DNA of 64,000 nucleotides from JACOTV01 sp964579395. Its GTDB lineage: Bacteria; Patescibacteriota; Microgenomatia; UBA1406; GWC2-37-13. Position numbers and translations under genes: made by a program. The notes under the pieces were generated by a model. It had not been told where the DNA came from and ran no database searches. It saw only the letters and a program-made list of their open reading frames with translations. Positions 8,377-18,417 of the stretch are shown in pieces (within the stretch, counting starts at the first letter, position 1; the number at the start of each line of letters is the position of its first letter). The stretch is from contig CAZOFT010000001.1 in NCBI GenBank assembly GCA_964579395.1, positions 124,001 through 188,000 of the forward strand, written 5' to 3'.

Positions 8377-8838
8377 ATGCAACCATCATCACTTGATGCC
8401 CGCATCAAGTTCGGTATATATGCAATACTCACCATCGCATCAATGGCGATGTTGTTTTTGTCACTCGTACAATACGGACGAAATGAACAACAAAAAAAAG
8501 AGCGCGACCACACGCGCCTGAGCGACATAAACACGATCCAACAGGCACTAGAAGCCTACTACAATGACCATAATGAATACCCCCTCTCTGTAGGTTTCGG
8601 ACGATACTCACTCTGCGCACCGCAGGGATGCCCTACAAAAACATATCTCAAAGATATTCCTCAAGACCCTATCGAGGGACAAACATATCAATATATACCT
8701 ATTAGAGAACGGCAAGAATACGCACTCTATACCTGCCTTGAGAAAGAGCAGGGAAATGGAGACTACACACTCAGCTGCAACTGCGAAGGCAATGGGTCAT
8801 GCAAATACAAACTCAACAGCAAACCCCACGCGAACTAA
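8377..8838 (+). CDS. GspG-like membrane protein without a prepilin cleavage motif
   Basis: The 153-residue protein has an N-terminal transmembrane helix (about residues 12-31) and then the block DINTIQQALEAYYNDHNEYPLS, characteristic of GspG/pseudopilin proteins, plus six cysteines in the C-terminal half. The expected G-F-T-L-x-E prepilin motif is absent: the helix is preceded by SLDARIKFGIYA. It may therefore stay membrane-anchored instead of being assembled. The ATG at 8377 is 7 nt behind TATGCT (8364-8369); another ATG lies inside that hexamer. It is convergent with the mreB-like gene. Confidence 0.68.
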   Translation: MQPSSLDARIKFGIYAILTIASMAMLFLSLVQYGRNEQQKKERDHTRLSDINTIQQALEAYYNDHNEYPLSVGFGRYSLCAPQGCPTKTYLKDIPQDPIEGQTYQYIPIRERQEYALYTCLEKEQGNGDYTLSCNCEGNGSCKYKLNSKPHAN

Positions 8839-8849
8839 CAAGAAGTGAA

Positions 8850-9914
8850 TTAGGGCACAGCAACGCGCAATTTTTCACGCCAATCCTGGCGCTTTCCGAT
8901 ACGCATCAGTCCGCTAATCGTGGCAGTATCGATGTGTTGTGAAATATGTACCGGAATCTGCAACTCCTGCTCAAGATACTGATCGATGCCTTTGGCATGA
9001 GCGGTGCCGCCAGTCAGGATGATGCCCGTTTTATAGATATCATCAACCACTTCAGGAGGAACTGCCTCAATCAGTTCTTTTATCGAGTCTACAATCTGAT
9101 TGAGTTGGGACTGAAGCGCTTCTTTGACTTCATTCGTGCGGACTTTAATTGCCTTGGGGAGTCCCGTCTCAAGCGATTTGCCGCGCACTTCCTGCACATG
9201 ATCACTGTCGGCAAAGTCTAAAAGAGCAATTTTAAGCTCCTCAACAGTGCTCTCACCAAGCACAATACCATGCTTGAGGTAGAGATAATTCTGCAAGAGC
9301 TTATTCATGTGCTCACCGGCGTTTTTGATGGTTTTCTGCTGTACGATCCCGCCCCCGCTGATGATCGAGATCTCAATCGTCCCACCACCCATATCCACAA
9401 TACATACCGGTTCATGCAAAAAGACATTGTACCCACACCCCATAGTGGTGGCGATGGCGCGCTCAATGATAGTTACTTTTGTGGCACCGACTTTGTGCAT
9501 CACTTCTTCAAGTGCCCGCTGTTCAATCTCTGATGCCACTACCGGCACTGAGGTAATAATATGCAGTGTCGGCTTAATGAGTTGGTACTTGCCGTAATAG
9601 GGTTCAACAGATTTTTTCAGGAAAAAGGAGATGAGATCGACCGCCAGGTCAAAATTCACGATAATACTGTTTACAACCGGCTGCTGAATTTCAATAAACT
9701 CAGGAACCTTGCCGGTGACTCGTTTGGCGTCACGACCATAAAAAATCGATTCGCGGGTCTTTTTGTTATAGCCAATGATGGTCGGCTCGCGAAGCACCAC
9801 CCCTTTCTCCGCAATTGCGATACGCGTCTGCGAAGTGCCCATATCCACGTATACTTGCATATTCTGCAAAAACGGCAGCTGTATTTTTCGAAGGGATTGT
9901 ATAAAATGGTTCAT
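8850..9914 (-). CDS. mreB: MreB-like rod-shape actin homologue
   Basis: Actin-fold ATPase that forms membrane-associated filaments guiding cell-wall growth. The 354 residues show the phosphate-1 loop VYVDMGTSQTRIAI (residues 21-34), the block HIITSVPVVASEIEQRALEEV, the phosphate-2 loop VCIVDMGGGTIEISII and the adenosine loop GIILTGGTAHAKGI. The N terminus has an amphipathic stretch (MNHFIQSLRKIQLPFL) that could bind membrane. No mreC or mreD is nearby. Function as MreB, rather than another actin-like filament, is likely but not proven. Confidence 0.82.
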   Translation of the reverse strand: MNHFIQSLRKIQLPFLQNMQVYVDMGTSQTRIAIAEKGVVLREPTIIGYNKKTRESIFYGRDAKRVTGKVPEFIEIQQPVVNSIIVNFDLAVDLISFFLKKSVEPYYGKYQLIKPTLHIITSVPVVASEIEQRALEEVMHKVGATKVTIIERAIATTMGCGYNVFLHEPVCIVDMGGGTIEISIISGGGIVQQKTIKNAGEHMNKLLQNYLYLKHGIVLGESTVEELKIALLDFADSDHVQEVRGKSLETGLPKAIKVRTNEVKEALQSQLNQIVDSIKELIEAVPPEVVDDIYKTGIILTGGTAHAKGIDQYLEQELQIPVHISQHIDTATISGLMRIGKRQDWREKLRVAVP

Positions 9915-9984
9915 AGTAGGGTAAAGCGCTCAAATACAAACTGAGCATATCCGCAAAATCATAATTCGTCACTCAACATCACAG

Positions 9985-12189
9985 ATGCTCGCAAAAAGTA
10001 TTCGCTTTCTCTATTATAGCCTGTTTTTATTGACGCCAGTTCTTGTTTTCTCCGGCACTTCAGAGCTCTTTGAGTTTAACAAAATGCATTTTATCTATCT
10101 GGTCGCTCTGGCGATCGGTGCATTATGGACGATTGATATGCTACGGCGTCGGACGCTTCTTATTGTCAGCACGCCCTATGATGTCGGGCTGGGAGTATTT
10201 ATTCTTGCACATGTCATATCGTTTCTTTTCTCAATCGACAAACATGTGTCTTTAGTCGGGTACTATGGACGGCTCAACGGCGGCATTATATCGCTTATCG
10301 CATATGTTGTGCTGGCGTACGCATTTGCGGTATATATGAAAAAAAAACATGTGTTACAGGTGCTCAAACTCTCTGTCGCAGCTGCCGTGATGGTCGTGTT
10401 GATCGGAATCCCGGGATGGTTTGGCCATGACACCTTGTGTTATCTGTTTGCACGCATCACCACCAATGCGTGTTGGACTGCGCAGTTTAAGCCGGCTGAG
10501 CGCATGTTTTCCACGATCGGACAACCAAACTGGCTTGCTGCCTATGTGGGCGCCAATCTTCTTATTACAATCGGTCTTTTTGCAAACAGCGTACTTGAAC
10601 CGGTCGCGCTTGCTAAAAAAGCCCAAAAACAAATTGTCTATGCGGTCACGATTGCACTGCTATCAGGAGGCCTTTTGATGACACGGTCACGGTCGGGGAT
10701 TATTGCCGTTGTGATTGCCGCGGTCCTCATGCTTATCAGTCAATGGCTTGCCACAAATCGCAAGCGATGGGCACAGGCAAAAAAACCAGGCATCATCTTA
10801 CTCGCCACCCTCGCAGCAATCATTTTCATCTCAAAAACGGGCATCGGTCCAGTCGATCGGGTGCTCTCAGGCCAAATCATGCCGACGTCGACGCAAAAGG
10901 AGCCGCTGCAACAGGCGAGTGCCCAAGCACCAGAAGTGACTGACTCATTTGCCATAAGAACAATCGTGTGGACCGGGGCTGCTGAACTCATCAAAAAATA
11001 TCCGCTTACCGGCACCGGTGTTGAAACATTTGCATATGCATATCCTATGGTGCGCCCCAAAGCACACAATCTCACTACCGAGTGGGACTTTATCTACAAT
11101 AAAGCCCATAATGAGTATCTCAACTATGCAGCGACACTCGGACTGGTGGGACTTGTCGGATATCTTTGGTATCAGGGTGCGGTCGGTTGGGTCGGATGGA
11201 AAGCGTGGAAAGAGCATGCAGATAAAACACGTGCTGCGGCAGCAAAAAAAGATGAGTCGCCTGACAATCCGGAGATCGGTCCCGCGCTTGTGGCCTCACT
11301 GATTCTCTCACTGTTGGCGGTATCCATATCCAATGCTGTCGGCTTTTCGACCTCAACCGTGCAGCTGATGATGTACTTGTGGCCGATGGGACTCCTGGTG
11401 TTGACAGATCGTGTGGAAGGATTTGCCATGGAAAAGGCGCCAACTACCACCTTCAAGCAAAATATGCTTGGCTATGCCGGGATTGGGGCTATCGTGGCGT
11501 TATCTTCCATGGGGTTGATCGGCAGCTACACAGCAGACATGTATTACGCACAGGGAAATTCCTATATGGATACCGGTGACGCACAAAAAGCCATTGGTTA
11601 TTACAGCCGCGCGGTAGACGCAAATCCTACCGAACACCTATATCAGGATAAGCTCGGTCAGGCGCTCGCTCAAGTGGCACTCATGGCCTCGCTGACACCG
11701 GAAAACACCAGTTCTGCAGATGAGTTGGTGCGACTGTCGGAAAAGTATGAGCAAAACGCGATCGATGCATCGCCGAGAAATAGTTCATATTGGCGCAATT
11801 ACGGCAAAAATGAGCTGCTCATCTATCAAATCAAAGGGAATATCAGCCCCCTTGAGAAGAGTCTGAATGCCTTCAATCAAGCATCGTTGTTGGCACCGAC
11901 TGATCCGCGACCGGTGTATTCGCAGTGCATAACTTATTCGCTCTTGGCCGGAGAACAGCAGGAGAAGTCACTTGAATTGCAGGAGAAGTCACTTGATTGT
12001 GTAGATGAAACAATCACCCTGAAACCTGATTATTTTGATGCATACGTGCTCAAAGGACAACTCTACAGCAGCTATGATATGACTAATGAAGCACAAGAGT
12101 GGCTCACCAAGACGAAAAAAGAATTTCCATACATCAGCCCCCAAGATATCGAAAGCGAGATGGGCATCACGGCACCAACCGAGCAGTAA
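9985..12189 (+). CDS. O-antigen ligase-like polytopic membrane protein with C-terminal TPRs
   Basis: A 734-residue protein. Residues 1-480 contain about 12 transmembrane helices and the Wzy_C/WaaL signatures: RSRSGIIAVVIAA near residue 235 and GTGVETFAYAYP with KAHNEYLNYAATLGLVGL around residues 345-385. Residues 520-730 are TPR-like helices (YYAQGNSYMDTGDAQKAIGYYSRAV). Such proteins transfer or polymerise lipid-linked glycans outside the membrane; relatives glycosylate type IV pilins. Its closeness to pilin genes makes pilin glycosylation plausible but unproven. A 21-bp near-exact tandem duplication (11959-12000) encodes QEKSLELQEKSLD. It is divergent from the mreB-like gene. Confidence 0.78.
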   Translation: MLAKSIRFLYYSLFLLTPVLVFSGTSELFEFNKMHFIYLVALAIGALWTIDMLRRRTLLIVSTPYDVGLGVFILAHVISFLFSIDKHVSLVGYYGRLNGGIISLIAYVVLAYAFAVYMKKKHVLQVLKLSVAAAVMVVLIGIPGWFGHDTLCYLFARITTNACWTAQFKPAERMFSTIGQPNWLAAYVGANLLITIGLFANSVLEPVALAKKAQKQIVYAVTIALLSGGLLMTRSRSGIIAVVIAAVLMLISQWLATNRKRWAQAKKPGIILLATLAAIIFISKTGIGPVDRVLSGQIMPTSTQKEPLQQASAQAPEVTDSFAIRTIVWTGAAELIKKYPLTGTGVETFAYAYPMVRPKAHNLTTEWDFIYNKAHNEYLNYAATLGLVGLVGYLWYQGAVGWVGWKAWKEHADKTRAAAAKKDESPDNPEIGPALVASLILSLLAVSISNAVGFSTSTVQLMMYLWPMGLLVLTDRVEGFAMEKAPTTTFKQNMLGYAGIGAIVALSSMGLIGSYTADMYYAQGNSYMDTGDAQKAIGYYSRAVDANPTEHLYQDKLGQALAQVALMASLTPENTSSADELVRLSEKYEQNAIDASPRNSSYWRNYGKNELLIYQIKGNISPLEKSLNAFNQASLLAPTDPRPVYSQCITYSLLAGEQQEKSLELQEKSLDCVDETITLKPDYFDAYVLKGQLYSSYDMTNEAQEWLTKTKKEFPYISPQDIESEMGITAPTEQ

Positions 12190-12207
12190 TCACACCTCTT
12201 TGTGTCG

Positions 12208-12236
12208 TTGACATTCCCCCTCAATTTGTGTACAAT
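12208..12236 (+). promoter_or_regulatory. Promoter of the 16S rRNA gene
   Basis: TTGACA and TACAAT with a 17-nt spacer, five to six matches to consensus at each element. Transcription should begin near 12243, 225 nt before mature 16S. The stretch from 12240 to 12253 (contains TTCTTTCAAG) is vaguely boxA-like. Confidence 0.85.
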
Positions 12237-12307
12237 ACCTTTACTTCTTTCAAGCACGTCGTCGAGAGGATCCGGGTTCGGAGCTTCACCACGATCAGAA
12301 AGAAACG

Positions 12308-12341
12308 AAAAAGACCTTACGCAAGTAAGGCATCTTTTTTT
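12308..12341 (+). terminator. Terminator-like hairpin inside the 16S leader
   Basis: A perfect CCTTAC-GCAA-GTAAGG hairpin is flanked by AAAAAGA and followed by eight T residues, the layout of an intrinsic terminator. It lies between the only visible 16S promoter and the 5' arm of the processing stem, so rRNA transcription must read through it. It might alternatively be a fold in the leader that promotes antitermination. Confidence 0.6.
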
Positions 12342-12352
12342 CGCAATTTAAC

Positions 12353-12387
12353 AAGTCGGACACACATTTTAGGTTGTTAATCGGGTT
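12353..12387 (+). repeat. 5' arm of the 16S processing stem
   Basis: This stretch (starts AAGTCGGACACA, ends AATCGGGTT) is complementary, with few mismatches, to 14022-14055 behind the 16S. Together they form a stem of about 34 bp that loops out the whole rRNA, the classic RNase III substrate. A second short complement, CTGCTGT (12390-12396) with ACAGCAG (14000-14006), extends it. Confidence 0.85.
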
Positions 12388-12467
12388 TTCTGCTGTCTTG
12401 AAACCACAGCAGAAGTTTCAATTCCATTCGTTGAATGGATTTGGAGGAGGAAAGCAATTTCCAAACT

Positions 12468-13976
<1,509 letters not shown>

Positions 13977-14021
13977 CTTTTTTTCTTTTTCTCAAGTTTA
14001 CAGCAGATAAAAGATATTCCT

Positions 14022-14055
14022 AACCCGATTAATCACCTAAAATCGTGTCCGATTT
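14022..14055 (+). repeat. 3' arm of the 16S processing stem
   Basis: Starts AACCCGATTAATCACC and ends GTCCGATTT; reverse complement of the stretch upstream of the 16S. It supports processing of a monocistronic pre-16S by the RNase III encoded at 6.2 kb. Confidence 0.85.
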
Positions 14056-14070
14056 GTCACATATATCAAG

Positions 14071-14095
14071 ACGCAACAGCAATGTTGCGTTTTTT
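14071..14095 (+). terminator. Intrinsic terminator of the 16S rRNA transcript
   Basis: Perfect 7-bp stem ACGCAAC/GTTGCGT with a 6-nt loop, followed by five T residues, 95 nt after mature 16S. It confirms that the 16S is transcribed alone. Confidence 0.82.
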
Positions 14096-14132
14096 GGTTT
14101 TATGGCCATTCCTGACATTTTATCGACATACT

Positions 14133-15458
14133 ATGAGTAATTCCGAATCATATTCACCGGTACAGACACACATCGGCATTGTGCGAGATCCGTATCTCCC
14201 GCCACTCATGGAGCGTGTGGGCAATCAGCATATCAAACCATTTGCGCAGTTTGAATCAACGGAACGAGTTACGTATCAGTCTAATGAAACGTGTCAACTC
14301 GGATGTTCCGGATGCTTTTTAGGCGATTGGCTGGAGGGCGACAGAAAAGGGGGTAAAAATCTTCGCGTACCGCTTGATCTGTACCAACAGCATCTTGATG
14401 CCATGCCGGGACTCAAAGAATTTTTTCTGCTGGGAGCAGAGCCCACCATGGCACCGAGCCACTCAAAAACACTTCTGGAACAAGCACGAGGTCGGGGGAT
14501 GAGCATCATGGCGGTCACCAATGCCGCAGTTGGAGAGGAAGTATTTGATCGAACATTCGGCGGATTTTCACCAGATGAGCTTTCCAAACTTAATATCAGC
14601 ATTGATTCAATGAACTCAGAAACACATGATATGCTGCGCGGACGTGAAGGCGCATTAGAGAAAACTCTTGCGAATGTAAAACGGTATGTTGACATGGGGT
14701 ATGAAGTAAAAGCACAAATGACGGTCTGGCCAGATAATTATGCTGAAGTCCTTGAAAGCATACAACAACTGTACGAGGAATATGGCGTACGTAAGTTTGC
14801 ATTTCATTGCGGATCAGTTGAGGGGATTGCGCCTGATAATAAAAGCCGTGTCCGTCATCTCGATCCCTTGGCTTGGCGAGCATTGACCGCCAGACTGGTC
14901 GAGTTACGCGACAAACTTCCCGAGCTTGAAGAATTTAATTTTCCCTACATATTTTTCACCGAGCAGGAAATGAGAACAATGGTAATTGGAGATGAAGTCC
15001 AATGGAAAGAATATGTGCATCATGTAGAAGGCGTTGAAGCCGGCGAGATAGTTCCCATGCCATTTGTGGGATGTCCCGCAGCTGGCCAGGAAAATGGCAA
15101 GCCACCCCAGGTATATGTCTATGCCAACGATGGTCATGGGCAAATGTCGGTATGTCAGATCCACTCAGCCGGCCATGAAGGCATGCATCACGCAGAGTAT
15201 GACCCACAGTCAGAGCAATTTAAAGTCAACAGATCACTTCTCACATCACAGATGCTGAGCATAAAAGAATCTCCCAACTTTTGCCCGGCAAAACAAGGTG
15301 CAATGGGAGATGGTCAGGTATCTGACCGCATCCAAACAGAAGTGGGTGACTTGTATCACGGATGCCGGTACCTCAGCATCAATCAAATGCCATGGACTGA
15401 ATCATCATTTACTCGCGACATGTATGAGCAGTATGCCCAACAATACCGAAGTCAATAA
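14133..15458 (+). CDS. Radical SAM enzyme of unknown substrate
   Basis: A 441-residue radical SAM protein. The [4Fe-4S] motif CxxxCxxC is C54, C58, C61 (NETCQLGCSGCF); LLGAEPT takes the place of the GGE motif, and KLNISIDS follows on the barrel. The C-terminal region has further cysteines (GCPAAG, MSVCQIHSAGHEG, NFCPAKQ, YHGCRYL) that could hold an auxiliary cluster, although the spacing is not the standard SPASM one. The next gene, a kinase-like protein, overlaps its 3' end. The start is the ATG at 14133; an upstream in-frame ATG lies inside the 16S terminator. No substrate can be named. Confidence 0.8.
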   Translation: MSNSESYSPVQTHIGIVRDPYLPPLMERVGNQHIKPFAQFESTERVTYQSNETCQLGCSGCFLGDWLEGDRKGGKNLRVPLDLYQQHLDAMPGLKEFFLLGAEPTMAPSHSKTLLEQARGRGMSIMAVTNAAVGEEVFDRTFGGFSPDELSKLNISIDSMNSETHDMLRGREGALEKTLANVKRYVDMGYEVKAQMTVWPDNYAEVLESIQQLYEEYGVRKFAFHCGSVEGIAPDNKSRVRHLDPLAWRALTARLVELRDKLPELEEFNFPYIFFTEQEMRTMVIGDEVQWKEYVHHVEGVEAGEIVPMPFVGCPAAGQENGKPPQVYVYANDGHGQMSVCQIHSAGHEGMHHAEYDPQSEQFKVNRSLLTSQMLSIKESPNFCPAKQGAMGDGQVSDRIQTEVGDLYHGCRYLSINQMPWTESSFTRDMYEQYAQQYRSQ

Positions 15459-16269
15459 GCCAAACGGACTCGAACACGAGACCCCCATCTACAGCGAGGA
15501 GGCAATGATTCGCACCTGTCCTGCAGTATACACGCCGCTACTTGCTCGCACTGACCGTAGGCGAACCCATTGTTCCATAACGACCGTTGGGGAGCGGCCA
15601 CTGTTTCGCAAATTCATGGACAAAGAAAAACAAGCTATATACGCACGTATTCCTGATGCAGTTCTCCCATATATATGTATGCCACTCTACTCAGGCGATA
15701 CACATGTAGACTTTGCATACATTCCCTCAGATCCCACAACCATCGTGTCGTTTTCTCCTTTTGACACAGGACTCTCTCCGCGCGAGCAAGCATTGATGCA
15801 TGCATTGTCTGAATTTGAGTTAGCCTGCCAGGACGAGGAGCAAGGCGTGTATTTTCTCCATGGTGACTTTGCTGCACACAATGTGTTTTTTGATGAGTCA
15901 GCAGGGCTACAGGTGTATGATCTTGAAAAGACGCAGATGGTAGACCTCAAGAGTGGTAGATTCAAAAATAGTGCAGACTTTATTTCACGCCTTTGGTTTG
16001 CACCGAAGTTCCAGCTGCAGGCTATTCAACATATCTGCAGTCAAATTGAGGATCCTGCGCTGCAGGATGTATTCGTTCACACACTTCGCGAGGCAGTCGG
16101 AAAAAAACAGGCGCGGACGGTTGACTATTACGACAATACAACCGATGTAGCCACACACTTTCTTGATGCACGCACGCATTCCCTGACACATATGTATGTG
16201 CTTTTGGGCAGCGATGTGACGGCACTCATGAGTCAAGATTCCTTTTCCTTAGAAACGTACGTCGCCTAA
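15424..16269 (+). CDS. Aminoglycoside phosphotransferase-like kinase-fold protein
   Basis: The 281-residue protein carries the kinase catalytic loop FLHGDFAAHNVFF (Brenner-type HGDxxxxN) followed by LQVYDLEKTQMVD, the D-L-E equivalent of DFG. The N-lobe is reduced (TVGERPLFRKFMDKEKQAIY may hold the ATP lysine). This is the APH/choline kinase/LPS kinase fold, so a small-molecule or glycan kinase is likely. The start is uncertain: ATGs at 15424 and 15433 overlap the radical SAM gene by 26-35 nt, whereas the ATG at 15505 follows GAGGAGG by only 2-3 nt. The coupling to the radical SAM gene suggests a shared pathway. Confidence 0.62.
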   Translation: MSSMPNNTEVNKPNGLEHETPIYSEEAMIRTCPAVYTPLLARTDRRRTHCSITTVGERPLFRKFMDKEKQAIYARIPDAVLPYICMPLYSGDTHVDFAYIPSDPTTIVSFSPFDTGLSPREQALMHALSEFELACQDEEQGVYFLHGDFAAHNVFFDESAGLQVYDLEKTQMVDLKSGRFKNSADFISRLWFAPKFQLQAIQHICSQIEDPALQDVFVHTLREAVGKKQARTVDYYDNTTDVATHFLDARTHSLTHMYVLLGSDVTALMSQDSFSLETYVA

Positions 16270-16649
16270 AGATATAGCAGTGCCCACGTCACCAGGCCCA
16301 CTCCAACCATCATCCCCAAGAGGGCAAATGTCTGATACACGATGTAAAGCGCGTGATTATCAAGCTTACTAAACCCCAAACACGGAGGACAATAGGTTCG
16401 TTCTGAAAATTGCTGCAGCAGCCAATAGATCATCTCTCCCAAATAGCGAAGCACCAGATAAAAGCCCGTCATCATGACAGCAAATCGAATCGGCATAAAC
16501 AGATAGAGCAGCACGAGTCCGACAAGGATGGGGACAATGAATATCGCATCACCTTTTATAAAAATCAAAGTTGTAGCTCGCACGTACCATGGCACAGCAG
16601 AAAAAAACCACTTGTTTGAAACTCCGTGAAGATTGCTGATAGTTTTCAT
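16266..16649 (-). CDS. Small polytopic membrane protein, unknown
   Basis: A 127-residue protein with about four hydrophobic segments (residues 28-50, 52-75, 95-125) and one CPPC motif in TYCPPCLGF. I do not recognise the family. It starts 19 nt behind the DUF62-like gene upstream, so it is probably co-transcribed with it, and its 3' end overlaps the kinase-like gene by 4 nt on the other strand. Confidence 0.6.
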   Translation of the reverse strand: MKTISNLHGVSNKWFFSAVPWYVRATTLIFIKGDAIFIVPILVGLVLLYLFMPIRFAVMMTGFYLVLRYLGEMIYWLLQQFSERTYCPPCLGFSKLDNHALYIVYQTFALLGMMVGVGLVTWALLYL

Positions 16650-16668
16650 GAAAAAGAAGCGTCAGACA

Positions 16669-17496
16669 TCACGTACCAACAATAATCTCCTCACCGGGGA
16701 GAGGATGGTGAAACAACGCAGCTGCAGTATGGGTGGAATCATGCTGATTCCGATTCCAGACGGTCAACTGCAAATATGCGTTGCCGGGAGCACCGCTTGC
16801 GCTTGGTGACAACACGAGCGTACCGGGATGCGCCTGAAACGGATGGGGGAGATAGGTGGCATGCAGCCGATGCGACCCGATCGCGACCACCACTTCTTCT
16901 TTATGTTCTGCAACACCTTTTATCGATTCCACGGTAAGCGTGGTGAATAGGTTGCCAAATGTGTCCACATGTCCGATACGGTGCCCACTGACCTCAGGGA
17001 TCAGGTTTGTGTGCACCTCATCAAACTCGAGCTCATCTTCCATGTATTCCATTAAGTATGCGCACATACGCGAATACTCATCGCGCGCGCCAAAAGCAAC
17101 CGCTGAATCAATGCCCTCATAGGTAAACACTTCGGCAATATGATCTTTAAGCAAACTAAACGTGGACCCGCGGTTCGTGCCCATCACATGCATGCCGCTG
17201 GCCAGACGCACAATATAAAAGGGAGCACTTGCGGCAGTATCTTGACGATCAGTCACATGATTGTGCGAGTCTGCTTCAATAAGAATGAGTGTCTCTTCAG
17301 GTCGTCCGTAGCGTTTTTCTGTCTCGACAATCTGACGGGTGATATATGACGCTTCGAATGCATTCGGAGAAACAGCGACGGGAATAATCGTCGGTCGGGG
17401 TGTGGGGTTTTTCAGCCGCCCTTCGACTGAGGTATAAAACTGGGGAAAGTACAAAGGATCACGAACCCAATCTGCTACAACAAAAAGCTTTTTCAT
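16669..17496 (-). CDS. DUF62-family SAM adenosyltransferase-like protein (second of a tandem pair)
   Basis: The 275 residues fit the SAM hydroxide adenosyltransferase / chlorinase-fluorinase family, which cleaves S-adenosylmethionine to adenosine and methionine with water or halide as nucleophile. Visible are the N-terminal strand FVVADWVRD with the D that contacts the ribose, the block IIPVAVSPNAFEASYITRQIVE and the interface motif GHVDTFGNLFTT, the family's D-x-F-G-N signature. A paralogue lies directly upstream. TATACT sits 9 nt before the ATG, next to a GGTGAT that could act as a weak ribosome site. The nucleophile and physiological role are unknown. Confidence 0.68.
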   Translation of the reverse strand: MKKLFVVADWVRDPLYFPQFYTSVEGRLKNPTPRPTIIPVAVSPNAFEASYITRQIVETEKRYGRPEETLILIEADSHNHVTDRQDTAASAPFYIVRLASGMHVMGTNRGSTFSLLKDHIAEVFTYEGIDSAVAFGARDEYSRMCAYLMEYMEDELEFDEVHTNLIPEVSGHRIGHVDTFGNLFTTLTVESIKGVAEHKEEVVVAIGSHRLHATYLPHPFQAHPGTLVLSPSASGAPGNAYLQLTVWNRNQHDSTHTAAALFHHPLPGEEIIVGT

Positions 17497-17541
17497 ATCA
17501 CCAACAGTATAGCGAAAAAGGCATGGATTGTGCGTCGGTTG

Positions 17542-18339
17542 TTAGTCCAACAGGACGCTGCCTGATTTGAGTCCGAACTCATCGCTGGCGCGCTTGCCGT
17601 TTATCGTAATCTCGATAAAGCGGGTAGCGCCAAATCCTGAACTACCGATTGTCATGGCTGACTCTCCACTAGGGACATCTTTGAGACGATTGTAGCAAGT
17701 GAATTCACCTGCCTTGGTGGCAAGCTTTTTCTCCGCTTCGTGTCCGACTTCATCAGGAAGCAGGGTGGTCTTGCAGTTACCAAAACTGTCGACAAACCAT
17801 ACGGCCTGCGGCACATCGGGTACATCATTCATATCAAGCGCCTCACTGGGCACATCCTCACCATCCATGACCCAACGAGCCATATAGGGAAGGTATTCAT
17901 AACTTCGAAATTGTGTCTTCACGACATGATCACGTTTTTCTGCGGGAAACTTTCCTTTTTCAATCATCACGTCCAAAACAGTCGGGATATCAGTTACTTG
18001 AAATTCTTTCATGATGCCGAGTTTTTTCACCAGTGACAGGGTTTGACCGGCTACTGTTGATCCGACCAAGGTTTTTCCATGCCAAAACCAGCCAAACGGT
18101 GTGCCGTTTTCCCATTTTTTACCTGAGCCGTGACGGGGAGCAGAGTTAACTAAAATTACCCCTTCGCGGCCTTCGCTTGCATCAAGAATATCTACCAAGT
18201 GTCCGGCTGCTTCAAGCTCACTGTAGTTGGAAAGCCCCATAAACGTGATGTTTGAACCGGGAAATAGCAAAGAAGCGCGGGTAGATTGGCGGCCCGCTTC
18301 ATTGGCGTCGCAGCAGTCGTTGATGATCGTGACAAACAT
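17542..18339 (-). CDS. DUF62-family SAM adenosyltransferase-like protein (first of a tandem pair)
   Basis: A 265-residue paralogue of the next gene. N-terminal TIINDCCDANEAGRQ supplies the acidic ribose contact, the segment VILVNSAPRHGSGKKWENG is where the active-site pocket lies in the family, and VDSFGNCKTTLL is the D-x-F-G-N signature. Members hydrolyse SAM to adenosine plus methionine or use halides. A promoter-like TATAAT about 30 nt upstream suggests expression independent of the ATP-grasp gene 78 nt before it. Identity with neither the fluorinase nor the hydrolase subgroup can be decided by eye. Confidence 0.68.
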   Translation of the reverse strand: MFVTIINDCCDANEAGRQSTRASLLFPGSNITFMGLSNYSELEAAGHLVDILDASEGREGVILVNSAPRHGSGKKWENGTPFGWFWHGKTLVGSTVAGQTLSLVKKLGIMKEFQVTDIPTVLDVMIEKGKFPAEKRDHVVKTQFRSYEYLPYMARWVMDGEDVPSEALDMNDVPDVPQAVWFVDSFGNCKTTLLPDEVGHEAEKKLATKAGEFTCYNRLKDVPSGESAMTIGSSGFGATRFIEITINGKRASDEFGLKSGSVLLD

Positions 18340-18417
18340 GAAAAATTCGTTGGTTGAATTTCTAAAACCTCATTATACACATCGATATTCTACTTTGCGA
18401 ATCAATCTGCACACTTC

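Noticed and set aside
12099..12380. 93-codon frame through the 16S leader
   Set aside because: It crosses the rRNA promoter, terminator-like hairpin and processing stem, and overlaps the previous gene.
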